From: Agrobacterium sp. RAC06
GTDB taxonomy: Bacteria; Pseudomonadota; Alphaproteobacteria; Rhizobiales; Rhizobiaceae
Length of the DNA: 64,000 nt
NCBI RefSeq assembly: GCF_001713475.1
Contig: NZ_CP016499.1
Location: 4,279,501 to 4,343,500 of the forward strand
Reading direction: 5' to 3'
Shown: positions 8,041-16,757 of the stretch, one piece after another
Layout of the letters: every line of letters begins with the position of its first letter
Position numbering within the stretch: the first letter of the stretch is position 1
Program-made: the position numbers and the translations under genes
The notes under the pieces: model-generated
Database searches by the model: none
What the model saw: only the letters and a program-made list of their open reading frames with translations
Told to the model about the DNA's origin: nothing

Positions 8041-8505
8041 GTGGTCGTCTGGTTGAAGGCGCTCCTCGTCGTCGGAGCCTCAATCTCGTTTGCGCTCGGC
8101 GTGAGCCTGCCGCTGATGCGGTTCGAAAGTTTTTATGTCTTTTCCACCGATGCGTCGCTGATCGAGGTGACCGTTTCGCTCTATGCCGACGGAGACGGCT
8201 TGCTTGCGCTTCTGGTCGGGCTCGTTTCCATCGGTTTTCCGCTGATCAAGCTGCTGCTTCTCGCGGCCGAAAATATCGCTGGCGAGGTGCAGCGGGGGCA
8301 GGGGTTGCTCACGCGGTTGGTCCCGGTGCTGTCGAAATGGTCGATGATGGACGTGTTGCTGGTCGCCATCGTCATCTTCGCGACGAAAACCAGCGGGCTC
8401 GCTCAGGCCTTCACGCAGCCGGGCCTGTGGTTTTATGCGGGATCCAGCCTGGCGGTTGCGGCGTTGAGTGGCTTGAACGCGGGAAGCATTGCCCGAAAAA
8501 CATGA
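8041..8505 (+). CDS. PqiA-like (paraquat-inducible protein A) membrane protein
   Basis: A 154-aa protein with four predicted membrane segments (about residues 5-25, 55-78, 95-118 and 125-145). Conserved PqiA-domain features are the first-loop phrase after FALGVSLPLMRFE, a charged loop after LIKLLLL, and the WSMMDVLLVAI segment in the third helix. It corresponds to one PqiA half-module; PqiA proteins are inner-membrane partners of MCE lipid-transport systems, but no mce gene is nearby. Start: GTG at 8041 with an upstream aggaaggga; an earlier GTG at 8014 is possible. Confidence 0.75.
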   Translation: MVVWLKALLVVGASISFALGVSLPLMRFESFYVFSTDASLIEVTVSLYADGDGLLALLVGLVSIGFPLIKLLLLAAENIAGEVQRGQGLLTRLVPVLSKWSMMDVLLVAIVIFATKTSGLAQAFTQPGLWFYAGSSLAVAALSGLNAGSIARKT

Positions 8506-8533
8506 AACCGGCAGGCTGGGCCTTGCCGGTTTC
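8504..8533 (+). terminator. Terminator overlapping the PqiA-like stop codon
   Basis: Perfect 10-bp inverted repeat (8504-8513 and 8524-8533). The upstream arm begins inside the stop codon. It may also serve sciP from the other side. Confidence 0.55.
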
Positions 8534-8588
8534 AGGTATGGGTCTGATGCAATTAGAAGTGTACCGGGCGAGCCGGCACGAAAATGGA

Positions 8589-8864
8589 CTAATGGCGATA
8601 CTGCTGAATTCGGGTTGTGCGCAGGCCCGGCAGGCCGTGATCGTTGATCGATGACTGCCAGGAGAGGAATTCCTCGACCGTCAGGGTGTAGCGTTCGCAG
8701 GCTTCTTCCAGGCTCAACAGGCCACCACGCACAGCCGCGACAACCTCAGCCTTGCGGCGGATCACCCAGCGGCGCGTATTGGCCGGCGGAAGATCGGCAA
8801 TCGTAAGGGGGCTGCCATCGGGGCCGATGACATATTTCACTCGTGGGCGGATCATTTCGGTCAT
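8589..8864 (-). CDS. sciP: SciP (DUF1153), small CtrA inhibitory protein
   Basis: A 91-aa protein with the DUF1153 signature: N-terminal RVKYVIGPDGSPLTIADLPP, then a helix-turn-helix (about residues 30-75, RWVIRRKAEVVAAVRGG and LSLEEACERY), then FLSWQ. In Caulobacter, SciP binds CtrA and blocks its recruitment of RNA polymerase, acting in G1. Its presence near chpT and ctrA strengthens the interpretation of this region as a cell-cycle control cluster. An internal ATG three codons in is an alternative start. A CtrA-like site lies 54 bp upstream. Confidence 0.92.
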   Translation of the reverse strand: MTEMIRPRVKYVIGPDGSPLTIADLPPANTRRWVIRRKAEVVAAVRGGLLSLEEACERYTLTVEEFLSWQSSINDHGLPGLRTTRIQQYRH

Positions 8865-9267
8865 TGGACTCTCTATACAAACTCAAGACCACACACCCTC
8901 ATACTAGGACCGATGCTTTAAAATTTGCCTAAGCCCATTGTAAGCATTTGATAATAATTTTCGCGACCGGGCTGGGGCGAGAGTCGTGGCGTTTCGGACA
9001 AGTTGATTAAACTTGCGGCAAATGCATAGGAGTTATGCGAGGACTGCGACTGGTGCCCATTAGCGATCTGTGGCATTGGGCTCCCCAGCAATACTGATGT
9101 CTCGATCGATGCGTCGATCGGAAGGGCAGATGTCGAGCATCGCGGTTTCCGTCGGGGGCCGCAAGACCGGCGACAGGCCCAGCTGATACTCGTTCCCCAT
9201 GGAGCGATTCAATGTCCACAAACATTCGAAATCCCGATCGGACGAACGTCCGGTCGAAAGGAGTTTT
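8865..9267. promoter_or_regulatory. sciP/luxR divergent intergenic region with candidate CtrA box
   Basis: 403 bp without a gene. TTAA-N7-CTAA at 8918-8932 is one mismatch from the CtrA consensus and is placed 54 bp upstream of sciP, consistent with the CtrA-dependent expression of sciP known in Caulobacter. The part proximal to the LuxR gene shows no clear motif beyond its ribosome binding site. Confidence 0.45.
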
Positions 9268-10008
9268 ATGTTCAGGCCAACTGATGTGACGGGCAGTCAC
9301 GGTCTTGGTGACGGTGATGCCGTTTTTCAGAGCGAAGCGCTCTCCACCGGCCCATGGGGGCGCGAGTTCTCTGCGCTCGGTCGCAGCCATGGCTTTCGAA
9401 ACACGCTGCTTGCGCGCGTTCCAAAGGCGGATAGTCCGGAGTTTTCGGCCAATCTGATCCTCTGTACCTGGCCTGACGAATTGCGCCTCGGCTATGAAGC
9501 GGCAGAAGTCTATGCCGGCAGCCTGCTGATCGCGCGGATCAAGCAGTCTATCCTTCCGCTCTTCACGCATGACAATCTGTTTCTCGGCACGCCGGGATCG
9601 GAGGCGCGCCAGCCGCTTGCCCCGCTTTTCCAGCAGTTTGAGATGGGCGGTTCTCTGGTCTTCAACTTGAACGACCGCAACCAGACCCAGTATGTGCTCG
9701 TCTTTTCGGGGCGTGACCATGCGCCCGAGCGTCCGGAAATCGCTGCCCTGCACTTGAGTGCGATGGAGCTGCTGGATTCGGGCGTCGAGGCCCTGGTGCC
9801 ACGGCTTGGGCCGAAGGAAAAGCTGTCGGCACGCGAGATCGAATGTCTTCGCTGGTCGGCGGCCGGCAAGAGCAGCGATGAAATCGCCATCATCCTCGAC
9901 ATTTCCAGCCACACGGTTGTCAGCTATCTCAAGAGTGCAATGCGCAAGCTTGAGGCGGTGAACCGCATGCAGGCCGTGGCGCGCGCCTGTCGCTATCGGC
10001 TGCTCTGA
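9268..10008 (+). CDS. LuxR-family regulator with degenerate autoinducer-binding domain
   Basis: A 246-aa transcription factor. The N-terminal about 165 residues resemble an autoinducer-binding domain (WPDELRLGYEAAEVYAG in the middle), but the Asp-Pro that normally follows the ligand-contact tyrosine is replaced by AGSLL, so AHL binding is doubtful. The C-terminal about 65 residues form a GerE/LuxR helix-turn-helix (LSAREIECLRWSAAGKSSDE, then TVVSYLKSAMRKL). The start at 9268 is supported by an aaaggag ribosome binding site; the frame is open to 9199. No luxI-type synthase is nearby, so it is a solo regulator. A role linked to CtrA or motility is only suggested by position. Confidence 0.8.
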   Translation: MFRPTDVTGSHGLGDGDAVFQSEALSTGPWGREFSALGRSHGFRNTLLARVPKADSPEFSANLILCTWPDELRLGYEAAEVYAGSLLIARIKQSILPLFTHDNLFLGTPGSEARQPLAPLFQQFEMGGSLVFNLNDRNQTQYVLVFSGRDHAPERPEIAALHLSAMELLDSGVEALVPRLGPKEKLSAREIECLRWSAAGKSSDEIAIILDISSHTVVSYLKSAMRKLEAVNRMQAVARACRYRLL

Positions 10009-10034
10009 CACTCGCACACTTTACAGACGAAAAG

Positions 10035-10060
10035 GGGCGCCGGCTTTTCAAGCGGCGCCC
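10035..10060. terminator. Bidirectional terminator between luxR and the DUF2793 gene
   Basis: Eight-bp GC arms (10035-10042 and 10053-10060), extendable with one bulge, flanked by AAAA on the left and a T-rich stretch on the right. It sits between two convergent genes. Confidence 0.65.
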
Positions 10061-10076
10061 TTCGTCGTTTTGATTT

Positions 10077-11102
10077 TCAGAGAAAGGCGAGGCTGAGCTC
10101 GGTCTTGCCGTAGCCGAACTGGTACTGGATCGTGCCCAGATGGCGAAGCGCCAAGGTATCGCCGGCATCGAGCCAGACCAGAGCGACCGCGCTCGATGTC
10201 CCGGCGCCCCCGACATGGGTTGCGATATCGGCGGCGCCGTTGCGGCTGACATGGACCGTGTGGGTGCCGGTGCTGACGGCCGAGATGCTGAGCGACAGCA
10301 GATAGTAACCGGATACAGCGACCACGAGCGGCCGGCCATGGCCGGAGGCGAGCGGTGAGCCGAGGGACATGTCGCCGCCCGAGAGGTGCAGGTCGTCAAA
10401 GCCGGTGAAGCTGCCGGCCGTCGGTGTGAGCGTTGTCGTGGCCAGGGCGGCGCGGGCCAGCGGTCGCTGATCGTGGCGCACATAGCCCTCCGGGGTGACG
10501 CTCATGGCCTGACGCCAGCCTGTCATGTCGCCGTTCACCTTCAGCGAGAAGCGATCCTCTCCGGCAAGGCCCATCTCTGCCCGACCCTGCCAATTGGACT
10601 GGAAAATCAGGCTTGCCGTATCCGGGGTAGCAGCCTTGTTGATCGTCAGGCGATGGCTATCGCCGGCGTGGTTGAAGAGGGTCGCCGGTGAAGCCAGAGA
10701 GAGCCTGTTGTGGTCATCGGCATCGGCGGCAATTCCCAGGCGTTCGAAGCGTGCTTCGCTGACAAGCGGGGGCACGATCCAGTCCGTGCCGTCGAAAATC
10801 TTCAGCCTCTGTTCGTCGAGGAAAAGAGCGTGCCAGCCGATCCTGGGAGTCATGAAGACCCAGACGCCATCCTGAAACAGGGCGAGTTGTCCGGCATGCC
10901 CTGTCCAAAGACCGGTTTCCGGTGCTGTGATCCAGTAGATCTCCCCTTCGGCTGGATCGGCAGGTGGGCTCGTTGCATCGTCGACGACGACCAGTTGTAC
11001 CAGCGCGTCGAGCCGCTGGAGCGCTTCATTGTGCGTCACGTGCTTCTGTGCCTGCGCCGGCAGGATGAAGGGCAGGGCGAGATTGGGGGTCGTGTCAGGC
11101 AT
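10077..11102 (-). CDS. DUF2793 domain protein, phage-tail-like
   Basis: A 341-aa protein. The N-terminal about 100 residues are a DUF2793 domain (NLALPFILPAQAQKHVTHNEAL, then GEIYWITAPETGLWTGHAGQLA and WVFMTPRIGW), a domain that recurs in alphaproteobacterial prophage and gene-transfer-agent tail proteins. The C-terminal half is Gly/Ser/Thr-rich with beta-strand character, ending in FGYGKTELSLAFL, as in receptor-binding or decoration proteins. No other phage gene surrounds it. The ATG at 11102 is chosen because of a gaaggagag ribosome binding site; the frame extends to 11189. Function unknown. Confidence 0.75.
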   Translation of the reverse strand: MPDTTPNLALPFILPAQAQKHVTHNEALQRLDALVQLVVVDDATSPPADPAEGEIYWITAPETGLWTGHAGQLALFQDGVWVFMTPRIGWHALFLDEQRLKIFDGTDWIVPPLVSEARFERLGIAADADDHNRLSLASPATLFNHAGDSHRLTINKAATPDTASLIFQSNWQGRAEMGLAGEDRFSLKVNGDMTGWRQAMSVTPEGYVRHDQRPLARAALATTTLTPTAGSFTGFDDLHLSGGDMSLGSPLASGHGRPLVVAVSGYYLLSLSISAVSTGTHTVHVSRNGAADIATHVGGAGTSSAVALVWLDAGDTLALRHLGTIQYQFGYGKTELSLAFL

Positions 11103-11225
11103 GGTCTCTCCTTCGCGTTTGGCTGCCGGGGCAGCGCGGGTTGAAGCGGAGAGTGTGGGCGAGGTGCACAGGAGGGGGATGAAAAGCACATGCCCCCATT
11201 GAAAAATCTCGAAAATTTCCGAAAC

Positions 11226-12050
11226 TCATCCCCGCTCGGAGGGGCGTCCGGTGGCGAGAAACGGTGGGTTTTCGAAGGTGCGCAGCCCGGGCAGGCGTTT
11301 GCCATAGGTGAGCGGCGCGCCGTCTTCGGTCGCAACCATGCCGCCGGCTGCCCGAAGCACGGCATCACCCGCAGCCGTGTCCCATTCCATGGTCGGGCTG
11401 AAGCGCGGGTAAAGGTCGGCGACGCCCTCGGCCACCAGGCAGAACTTGAGCGAGGAGCCGACGGTCTTGCGCTCCAAAACCTCTGCCTTGCGGATATAGG
11501 CGTCGGTCGCATCGCAATTGTGAGAGCGGGAAACCAGGGCTGACGGGGAAGCCCCCTTCAAACGCGCCGCAATCGGCATGCGGGCCACGACCGTGTCATT
11601 TTCATCAAGCTTCAACTTCTCGGCCTTGCCGGCGCCGCCGAGATAAAGCGTGTTGAGTGCTGGCGCATGGACGACGCCGAGGACCGGTATGCCGGCTTCG
11701 ATCAGCGCGATGTTGACGGTAAAGTCGTCATGGCCGCCGATGAACTCGCGGGTGCCATCGAGCGGATCAACCAGGATGAAACGCCCGCCACTGACATCGG
11801 GAATCCGCCCGGCGGCGACCTCTTCCTCGGCAACCACAGGGACTTCTGGCAAGACGTGGGCAAGTGCATCGAGAATCAGGCGTTCGGCGGCTTCGTCTGC
11901 CTCGGTCACCGGAGACTTGTCGCCCTTCAGGCGCACCCCTGCACCCGCCTTGTAGATGTCGAGAATAACGCGGCCAGCGGCAATCGCGCTCGTCTCGAAC
12001 AGCTTCAGAATGTCCTGCCTGTCACGCACCTGAACCGGGCTCCCGATCAC
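11226..12050 (-). CDS. cysQ: 3'(2'),5'-bisphosphate nucleotidase CysQ
   Basis: Hydrolyses 3'-phosphoadenosine 5'-phosphate (PAP) to AMP, recycling the by-product of sulfate activation. The 274-aa protein belongs to the inositol monophosphatase superfamily. It shows the metal-binding motifs DKSPVTEAD (about residue 44 onward), EEE (about 75), the DPLDGT signature (about residues 94-99) and WDTAAGDA near the C terminus. Length and motif order are normal for CysQ. It is divergent from the sox operon with about 200 bp between. No other sulfur gene is nearby. Confidence 0.92.
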   Translation of the reverse strand: MIGSPVQVRDRQDILKLFETSAIAAGRVILDIYKAGAGVRLKGDKSPVTEADEAAERLILDALAHVLPEVPVVAEEEVAAGRIPDVSGGRFILVDPLDGTREFIGGHDDFTVNIALIEAGIPVLGVVHAPALNTLYLGGAGKAEKLKLDENDTVVARMPIAARLKGASPSALVSRSHNCDATDAYIRKAEVLERKTVGSSLKFCLVAEGVADLYPRFSPTMEWDTAAGDAVLRAAGGMVATEDGAPLTYGKRLPGLRTFENPPFLATGRPSERG

Positions 12051-12248
12051 ATCCTCTCCGGTTTATCCCCGTCTCCCACGCTTTGGAAGTGCTCTATGTA
12101 GCAAGGTCTTGCTGGGGTGTGATGTTTCTGTGCTGCACTGCGATCAAACCTGTGTTCCATGTCTCAAACAGCATAGATTTTGTCCTGATCGCGCTTGCTC
12201 TTTGTGACGCCTATGCGAATGTGACGCGACATTTGCAGAGGTTGTTCG

Positions 12249-13502
12249 ATGCGTTATTCCGCCCTTTCGATCTTCCGCCAGGCGCTTTCCGGCAACCGGA
12301 ACTGGGCGCCGATGTGGCGCGAGCCGCAGCCGAAACCGCATTACGATGTCATCATCGTCGGCGGCGGCGGGCATGGTCTGTCCACCGCCTATTATCTCGC
12401 CAAGGAATTCGGCATCACCAATGTGGCGGTCATCGAGAAGGGCTATCTCGGTGGCGGCAATGTCGGGCGAAACACGACAATCATCCGCTCGAACTACATG
12501 CTGGAGGGCAATGAGCCCTTCTACGAGCTGTCGATGAAGCTGTGGGAAGGCCTCGAGCAGGACTTCAACTACAATGCCATGGTCTCGCAGCGTGGCATCG
12601 TCAATCTCTTCCATACCGACGGCCAGCGCGACGCCTATGCGCGGCGCGGCAATGCGATGATGATTCATGGGGTGGCCGCCGAACTGCTCGACCGCGAGCA
12701 GGTGCGCCAGATGATGCCCTATCTCAACTTCGACCATGCGCGCTTCCCGATCCTGGGCGGTCTGTTGCAGAAGCGCGGCGGTACGGCCCGCCATGACGCC
12801 GTTGCCTGGGGGTACGGGCGTGGTGCTGACGAGCGCGGCGTCGATCTCATCCAGCATTGTGAGGTGACCGGCATCCGCCGCGACGAACTCGGCCAGGTGA
12901 CCGGCGTCGAGACGACCAAGGGCTTCATCGGCTGCAACAAGCTGGCGCTGGCAACCGCCGGCCATACCTCCGTCACCGGCAAGATGGCGGGGCTCGACCT
13001 GCCGATCGAGACGCATGTGCTGCAGGCTTTCGTTTCCGAAGGCATCAAGCCTGTCATTGACAATGTCATCACCTATGGCGCCGGACACTTCTATATCTCG
13101 CAGTCCGACAAGGGCGGCTTGGTCTTCGGCGCCGATATCGACTACTATTCGTCCTATGCCCAGCGCGGCAATCTCGCGACCGTCGAACATACGATCGAGG
13201 AGGGCGTGTCGCTGATCCCGGGTCTCTCCCGCGTGCGGGTGCTGCGCGCCTGGGGCGGGGTGATGGACATGTCGATGGACGGTTCGCCGATCATCGACCG
13301 CACGCCGATCGACAATCTCTACCTGAATTGCGGCTGGTGTTACGGCGGCTTCAAGGCGACGCCGGCGTCCGGCTTCTGCTTTGCCCATCTGATCGCGAAG
13401 AACGAGGCCCATCCCGTGGCCCGCCTCTTGCGCCTTGATCGCTTCGAACGCGGCTTTGCCGTCGACGAAGGCGGCAAGGGTCCCCAACCGAACCTGCATT
13501 GA
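12249..13502 (+). CDS. soxB: Sarcosine oxidase beta subunit
   Basis: FAD/FMN-binding catalytic subunit of the heterotetrameric sarcosine oxidase, which demethylates sarcosine to glycine and passes the one-carbon unit to tetrahydrofolate with formation of H2O2. The 417-aa protein has the dinucleotide-binding GGGGHGLSTAYYLA motif at about residue 38 and the glycine-rich YLGGGNVGRNTTIIRSNY segment, characteristic of SoxB, in which the related subunit carries covalent FMN on a histidine. C-terminal phrases (RAWGGVMDMSMDGSPI, LNCGWCYGGFKATPASG) also match the family. It is the first gene of soxBDAG. Confidence 0.95.
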   Translation: MRYSALSIFRQALSGNRNWAPMWREPQPKPHYDVIIVGGGGHGLSTAYYLAKEFGITNVAVIEKGYLGGGNVGRNTTIIRSNYMLEGNEPFYELSMKLWEGLEQDFNYNAMVSQRGIVNLFHTDGQRDAYARRGNAMMIHGVAAELLDREQVRQMMPYLNFDHARFPILGGLLQKRGGTARHDAVAWGYGRGADERGVDLIQHCEVTGIRRDELGQVTGVETTKGFIGCNKLALATAGHTSVTGKMAGLDLPIETHVLQAFVSEGIKPVIDNVITYGAGHFYISQSDKGGLVFGADIDYYSSYAQRGNLATVEHTIEEGVSLIPGLSRVRVLRAWGGVMDMSMDGSPIIDRTPIDNLYLNCGWCYGGFKATPASGFCFAHLIAKNEAHPVARLLRLDRFERGFAVDEGGKGPQPNLH

Positions 13503-13511
13503 GACATCGCC

Positions 13512-13793
13512 ATGGCAAGCCTGATCACCTGTCCGCATTGCGGCGTCCGTCCCAAGGAAGAGTTCATCATTCGCGGCGATGCGAGCCCGGTTCGCCCGGC
13601 GCCGGGTGCGCCTGACGATGCCTGGAACGCTTACGTTTTCATCCGCGACAATCCGAAGGGCCGGATCATCGAGCACTGGCACCATTCGGCCGGCTGCCGC
13701 CGCTGGCTGGTGGTCGAGCGCGACAATGCTGGGAGTCACGAGGTCTATAGCGTGACCGATGCGACTGTTTACGCGAAGGAGGCCGCGCGATGA
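13512..13793 (+). CDS. soxD: Sarcosine oxidase delta subunit
   Basis: The small zinc-binding subunit of heterotetrameric sarcosine oxidase, 93 aa. It contains the N-terminal CPHCG motif and downstream His and Cys residues (HWHHSAGCRRW) that together form the zinc site known from the Corynebacterium and Pseudomonas enzymes. It begins 9 bp after soxB and its stop overlaps the soxA start, indicating translational coupling. Confidence 0.95.
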   Translation: MASLITCPHCGVRPKEEFIIRGDASPVRPAPGAPDDAWNAYVFIRDNPKGRIIEHWHHSAGCRRWLVVERDNAGSHEVYSVTDATVYAKEAAR

Positions 13794-16747
13794 CCGGTTA
13801 CCGGCTTTCCTCCGGCGGGCTCATCAATCGCGCCCGCACGCTCTCCTTCTCCTTCGATGGTCAGACCTATACGGGTTATGAAGGCGATACGCTGGCCTCG
13901 GCCCTGATCGCCAATGACCAGTTGCTGGTCGGGCGCTCGTTCAAATATCACCGCCCGCGCGGCATCGTGACGGCAGGCTCGGCGGAACCGAACGCGCTTG
14001 TCACGATCGGCAAGGACGGTCGGACCGAGCCGAACACGCGCGCCACGGTAGCGGAGCTCTATCAAGGGCTCGAAGCCAATAGCCAGAACCGCTGGCCGTC
14101 GCTGAAATACGATATCGGTGCGGTCAACAGCCTGTTGTCGCCGTTTCTCTCGGCCGGGTTCTACTACAAGACCTTCATGTGGCCGAAGGCCTTCTGGGAA
14201 AAGCTCTACGAGCCGATCATCCGGAAAGCCGCCGGCCTCGGCAAGACGCCGTTCATCGCCGATCCCGATCGCTACGAAAAGGCCTGGGCGCATTGCGACC
14301 TGCTGGTGATCGGCGCCGGCCCCGCCGGCCTGATGGCAGCGCGGGCTGCGGCGCGCGCCGGGCTGCGCGTCATTCTGGCGGATGAGGGCTTCAGGCTTGG
14401 CGGATCGCTGCTTTCCGAGCGCGTCACCGTCGGCGGTATGCCGGCGGCCGAGTATGCAGCCTCCGTCGTCGAGGAGCTGAAGAGCCTCTCCAATGTCACG
14501 CTGATGCCGCGCACCACTGTGTTTGGTTGGTATGACGACAATGTTTTCGGTGCAGTCGAAAAGGTGCAGAAGCATGTGGCGCAGCCATCGGGCGAGCTGC
14601 CTGTCGAGCGCGTCTGGCGCATCGTCGCCAAGCGGGCGATCCTGGCATCGGGTGCCGAAGAGCGGCCTCTGGTCTTCGGTGGAAACGACAAGCCCGGTGT
14701 GATGACCTCGGGTGCCATCAGGACCTATCTCAACCGTTATGGCGTGGCCGCCGGCCAGAACGTCGCGATCTTCACCAATGGCGGTGCGGGCTATCGCACG
14801 GCGGCCGATCTTGTCGCGGCCGGTGTCGGTGTTGCGGCTGTCATCGATGGGCGGACACAGTCTTCCGATGTTGCGCCCGATGGGGTGCGGGTCGTAAGAG
14901 GCGGCTCTGTCATCGATACGAACGGTCATCTTCGGATCAAGAGCCTGCTCGCCGAACGCGTCGGCCATCAGGAAGAGATTGCCTGCGATGCGCTGGCGAT
15001 GAGCGGCGGCTATAGCCCGATCGTGCATCTTGCCTGCCAGCGTGGCGCCAAGCCTTACTGGTCGGACGAACACCAGGCGTTCCTGGCGCCTGATGTGGGC
15101 CACGGGTTCCGAATCGCCGGTTCCGCAGCCGGTCATGCCTCGCTTTCCGCCGTCTTGCGCGATGGTGCGGACAAGGCGCATGAGGCGATCGGCGATCTCG
15201 GTCGTCTTGTCGGCACGGTCGACGTGCCCGAAGTCGAGGGTGAATTCGACGCGAGTTTTGCACCGCTCTGGTATGTCCCGGGCGCCAAGTCCAAGGCCTT
15301 CGTCGATTTCCAGAACGACGTGCATGTGAAGGATCTGAGCCTTGCCCAGCGCGAGGCCATGGGCCATGTCGAGCATAGTAAGCGCTACACCACCGGCGGC
15401 ATGGCGACCGATCAGGGCAAGCTCGGCAATATAGCTACGATCGGCATCATGGCCGGCATGCGCGGCGTTTCCCCCGCCGAGATCGGCACCACGACCTTCC
15501 GGCCCTTCTACACGCCTGTCTCTTTCGGCGCGATGGCGGGCACCTCGCGGGGTGAACATTCGCGACCGGTGCGCACCTCGCCGCTGCATGGCTGGGCCAA
15601 GCGCAACGGTGCCGTTTTCGTCGAATCCGGTCTCTGGTATCGCTCCTCCTGGTTCCCGCGCGATGGCGAGAAGACCTGGCGGGAAGCCGTTGACCGGGAA
15701 GTGCTGAACATCCGCGCCAATGCCGGTATCTGCGATGTCTCCACCCTCGGCAAGATCGAGATCTTCGGCAAGGATGCGGCGGAATTCCTCAACCGTATCT
15801 ATTCCAACGCCTTTCTGAAGCTGCCGGTCGGCAAGGCGCGCTACGGACTGATGCTGCGCGAAGACGGGATGATCTACGACGACGGCACGACCAGCCGCTT
15901 CTCGGACGAGCATTTCTTCATGACAACGACCACGGCCTATGCGGGCGAGGTGATGACGCATCTGGAATTCTGTTCCCAGGTTCTCTGGCCGGATCTCGAC
16001 GTGCGCTTCGTCTCCTCCAGCGATCAATGGGCCCAGATGTCGGTCGCAGGTCCCAAGGCGCGGATCATCCTCGAACAGATCATTGAGGACGATATCTCCG
16101 ACGAAGCCTTCCCCTTCCTTTCAGCGCGGGAAGTGTTGCTCAAGGGGGGCTTGAAGGCGCGGCTCTTCCGCATCTCGTTTTCCGGCGAACTGGCCTTCGA
16201 AGTGGCAGTGCCGGCCAACTACGGCGAGGCTGTTGCCGATGCGATCGTGGCGGCCGGCAAGCCGCATGGCATCTGCGCTTACGGTGTCGAGGCGCTCAAC
16301 GTGCTGCGCATCGAAAAGGGCTTCATCACCCACAGCGAAATCGACGGGCGCACGACGCCCGACGATGTCGGCCTCGGCCGAATGTTCTCGACGCAGAAGC
16401 CTGACTTCATCGGCAAGCGGCTCTCCAGCCGCTTCGGTCTGACCGCCGCCGACCGTCCACAGCTTGTCGGCCTGAAGCCGGTCGAGCGGGACAAGGAGTT
16501 CAAGGCCGGCGCCCATCTCTTGAAGGAAAACGTCAAGCCGTCGACGCTGAACGACCAGGGCTGGGTCTCCTCCGTCTGCCATTCGCCGACGCTCGGCCAC
16601 ACGATCGGGCTTGCCTTCCTCAAATCCGGCCGCGAGCGGCTGGGCGAGAAGATCGTCGTCTGGGACGGTTTGCGCGGCTCGGAAGTCGTGGCCGAGGTCG
16701 TCAGCCCCGTCTTCTACGACCCCGACAACAAGAAACTGAACCTGTGA
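13790..16747 (+). CDS. soxA: Sarcosine oxidase alpha subunit
   Basis: The large subunit, 985 aa. The N-terminal part (about residues 1-105) is a Fer2_4-like domain (FDGQTYTGYEGDTLASALIA, then KYHRPRGIV). It is followed by a pyridine-nucleotide/FAD-binding domain with VIGAGPAGLMAARAAARAG at about residue 172, which binds NAD. The C-terminal about 390 residues are a GcvT/aminomethyltransferase domain that uses tetrahydrofolate to accept the methyl-derived carbon (HGICAYGVEALNVLRIEKG). The gene overlaps soxD by four bases. Confidence 0.96.
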   Translation: MTGYRLSSGGLINRARTLSFSFDGQTYTGYEGDTLASALIANDQLLVGRSFKYHRPRGIVTAGSAEPNALVTIGKDGRTEPNTRATVAELYQGLEANSQNRWPSLKYDIGAVNSLLSPFLSAGFYYKTFMWPKAFWEKLYEPIIRKAAGLGKTPFIADPDRYEKAWAHCDLLVIGAGPAGLMAARAAARAGLRVILADEGFRLGGSLLSERVTVGGMPAAEYAASVVEELKSLSNVTLMPRTTVFGWYDDNVFGAVEKVQKHVAQPSGELPVERVWRIVAKRAILASGAEERPLVFGGNDKPGVMTSGAIRTYLNRYGVAAGQNVAIFTNGGAGYRTAADLVAAGVGVAAVIDGRTQSSDVAPDGVRVVRGGSVIDTNGHLRIKSLLAERVGHQEEIACDALAMSGGYSPIVHLACQRGAKPYWSDEHQAFLAPDVGHGFRIAGSAAGHASLSAVLRDGADKAHEAIGDLGRLVGTVDVPEVEGEFDASFAPLWYVPGAKSKAFVDFQNDVHVKDLSLAQREAMGHVEHSKRYTTGGMATDQGKLGNIATIGIMAGMRGVSPAEIGTTTFRPFYTPVSFGAMAGTSRGEHSRPVRTSPLHGWAKRNGAVFVESGLWYRSSWFPRDGEKTWREAVDREVLNIRANAGICDVSTLGKIEIFGKDAAEFLNRIYSNAFLKLPVGKARYGLMLREDGMIYDDGTTSRFSDEHFFMTTTTAYAGEVMTHLEFCSQVLWPDLDVRFVSSSDQWAQMSVAGPKARIILEQIIEDDISDEAFPFLSAREVLLKGGLKARLFRISFSGELAFEVAVPANYGEAVADAIVAAGKPHGICAYGVEALNVLRIEKGFITHSEIDGRTTPDDVGLGRMFSTQKPDFIGKRLSSRFGLTAADRPQLVGLKPVERDKEFKAGAHLLKENVKPSTLNDQGWVSSVCHSPTLGHTIGLAFLKSGRERLGEKIVVWDGLRGSEVVAEVVSPVFYDPDNKKLNL

Positions 16748-16757
16748 GGATCCTGCT

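Noticed and set aside
13769..16027. A 752-aa open frame antisense to soxA
   Set aside because: It lies entirely opposite a well-conserved gene, has Arg/His/Asp-rich shadow composition and shows no domain. Long antisense frames are expected at this GC content.
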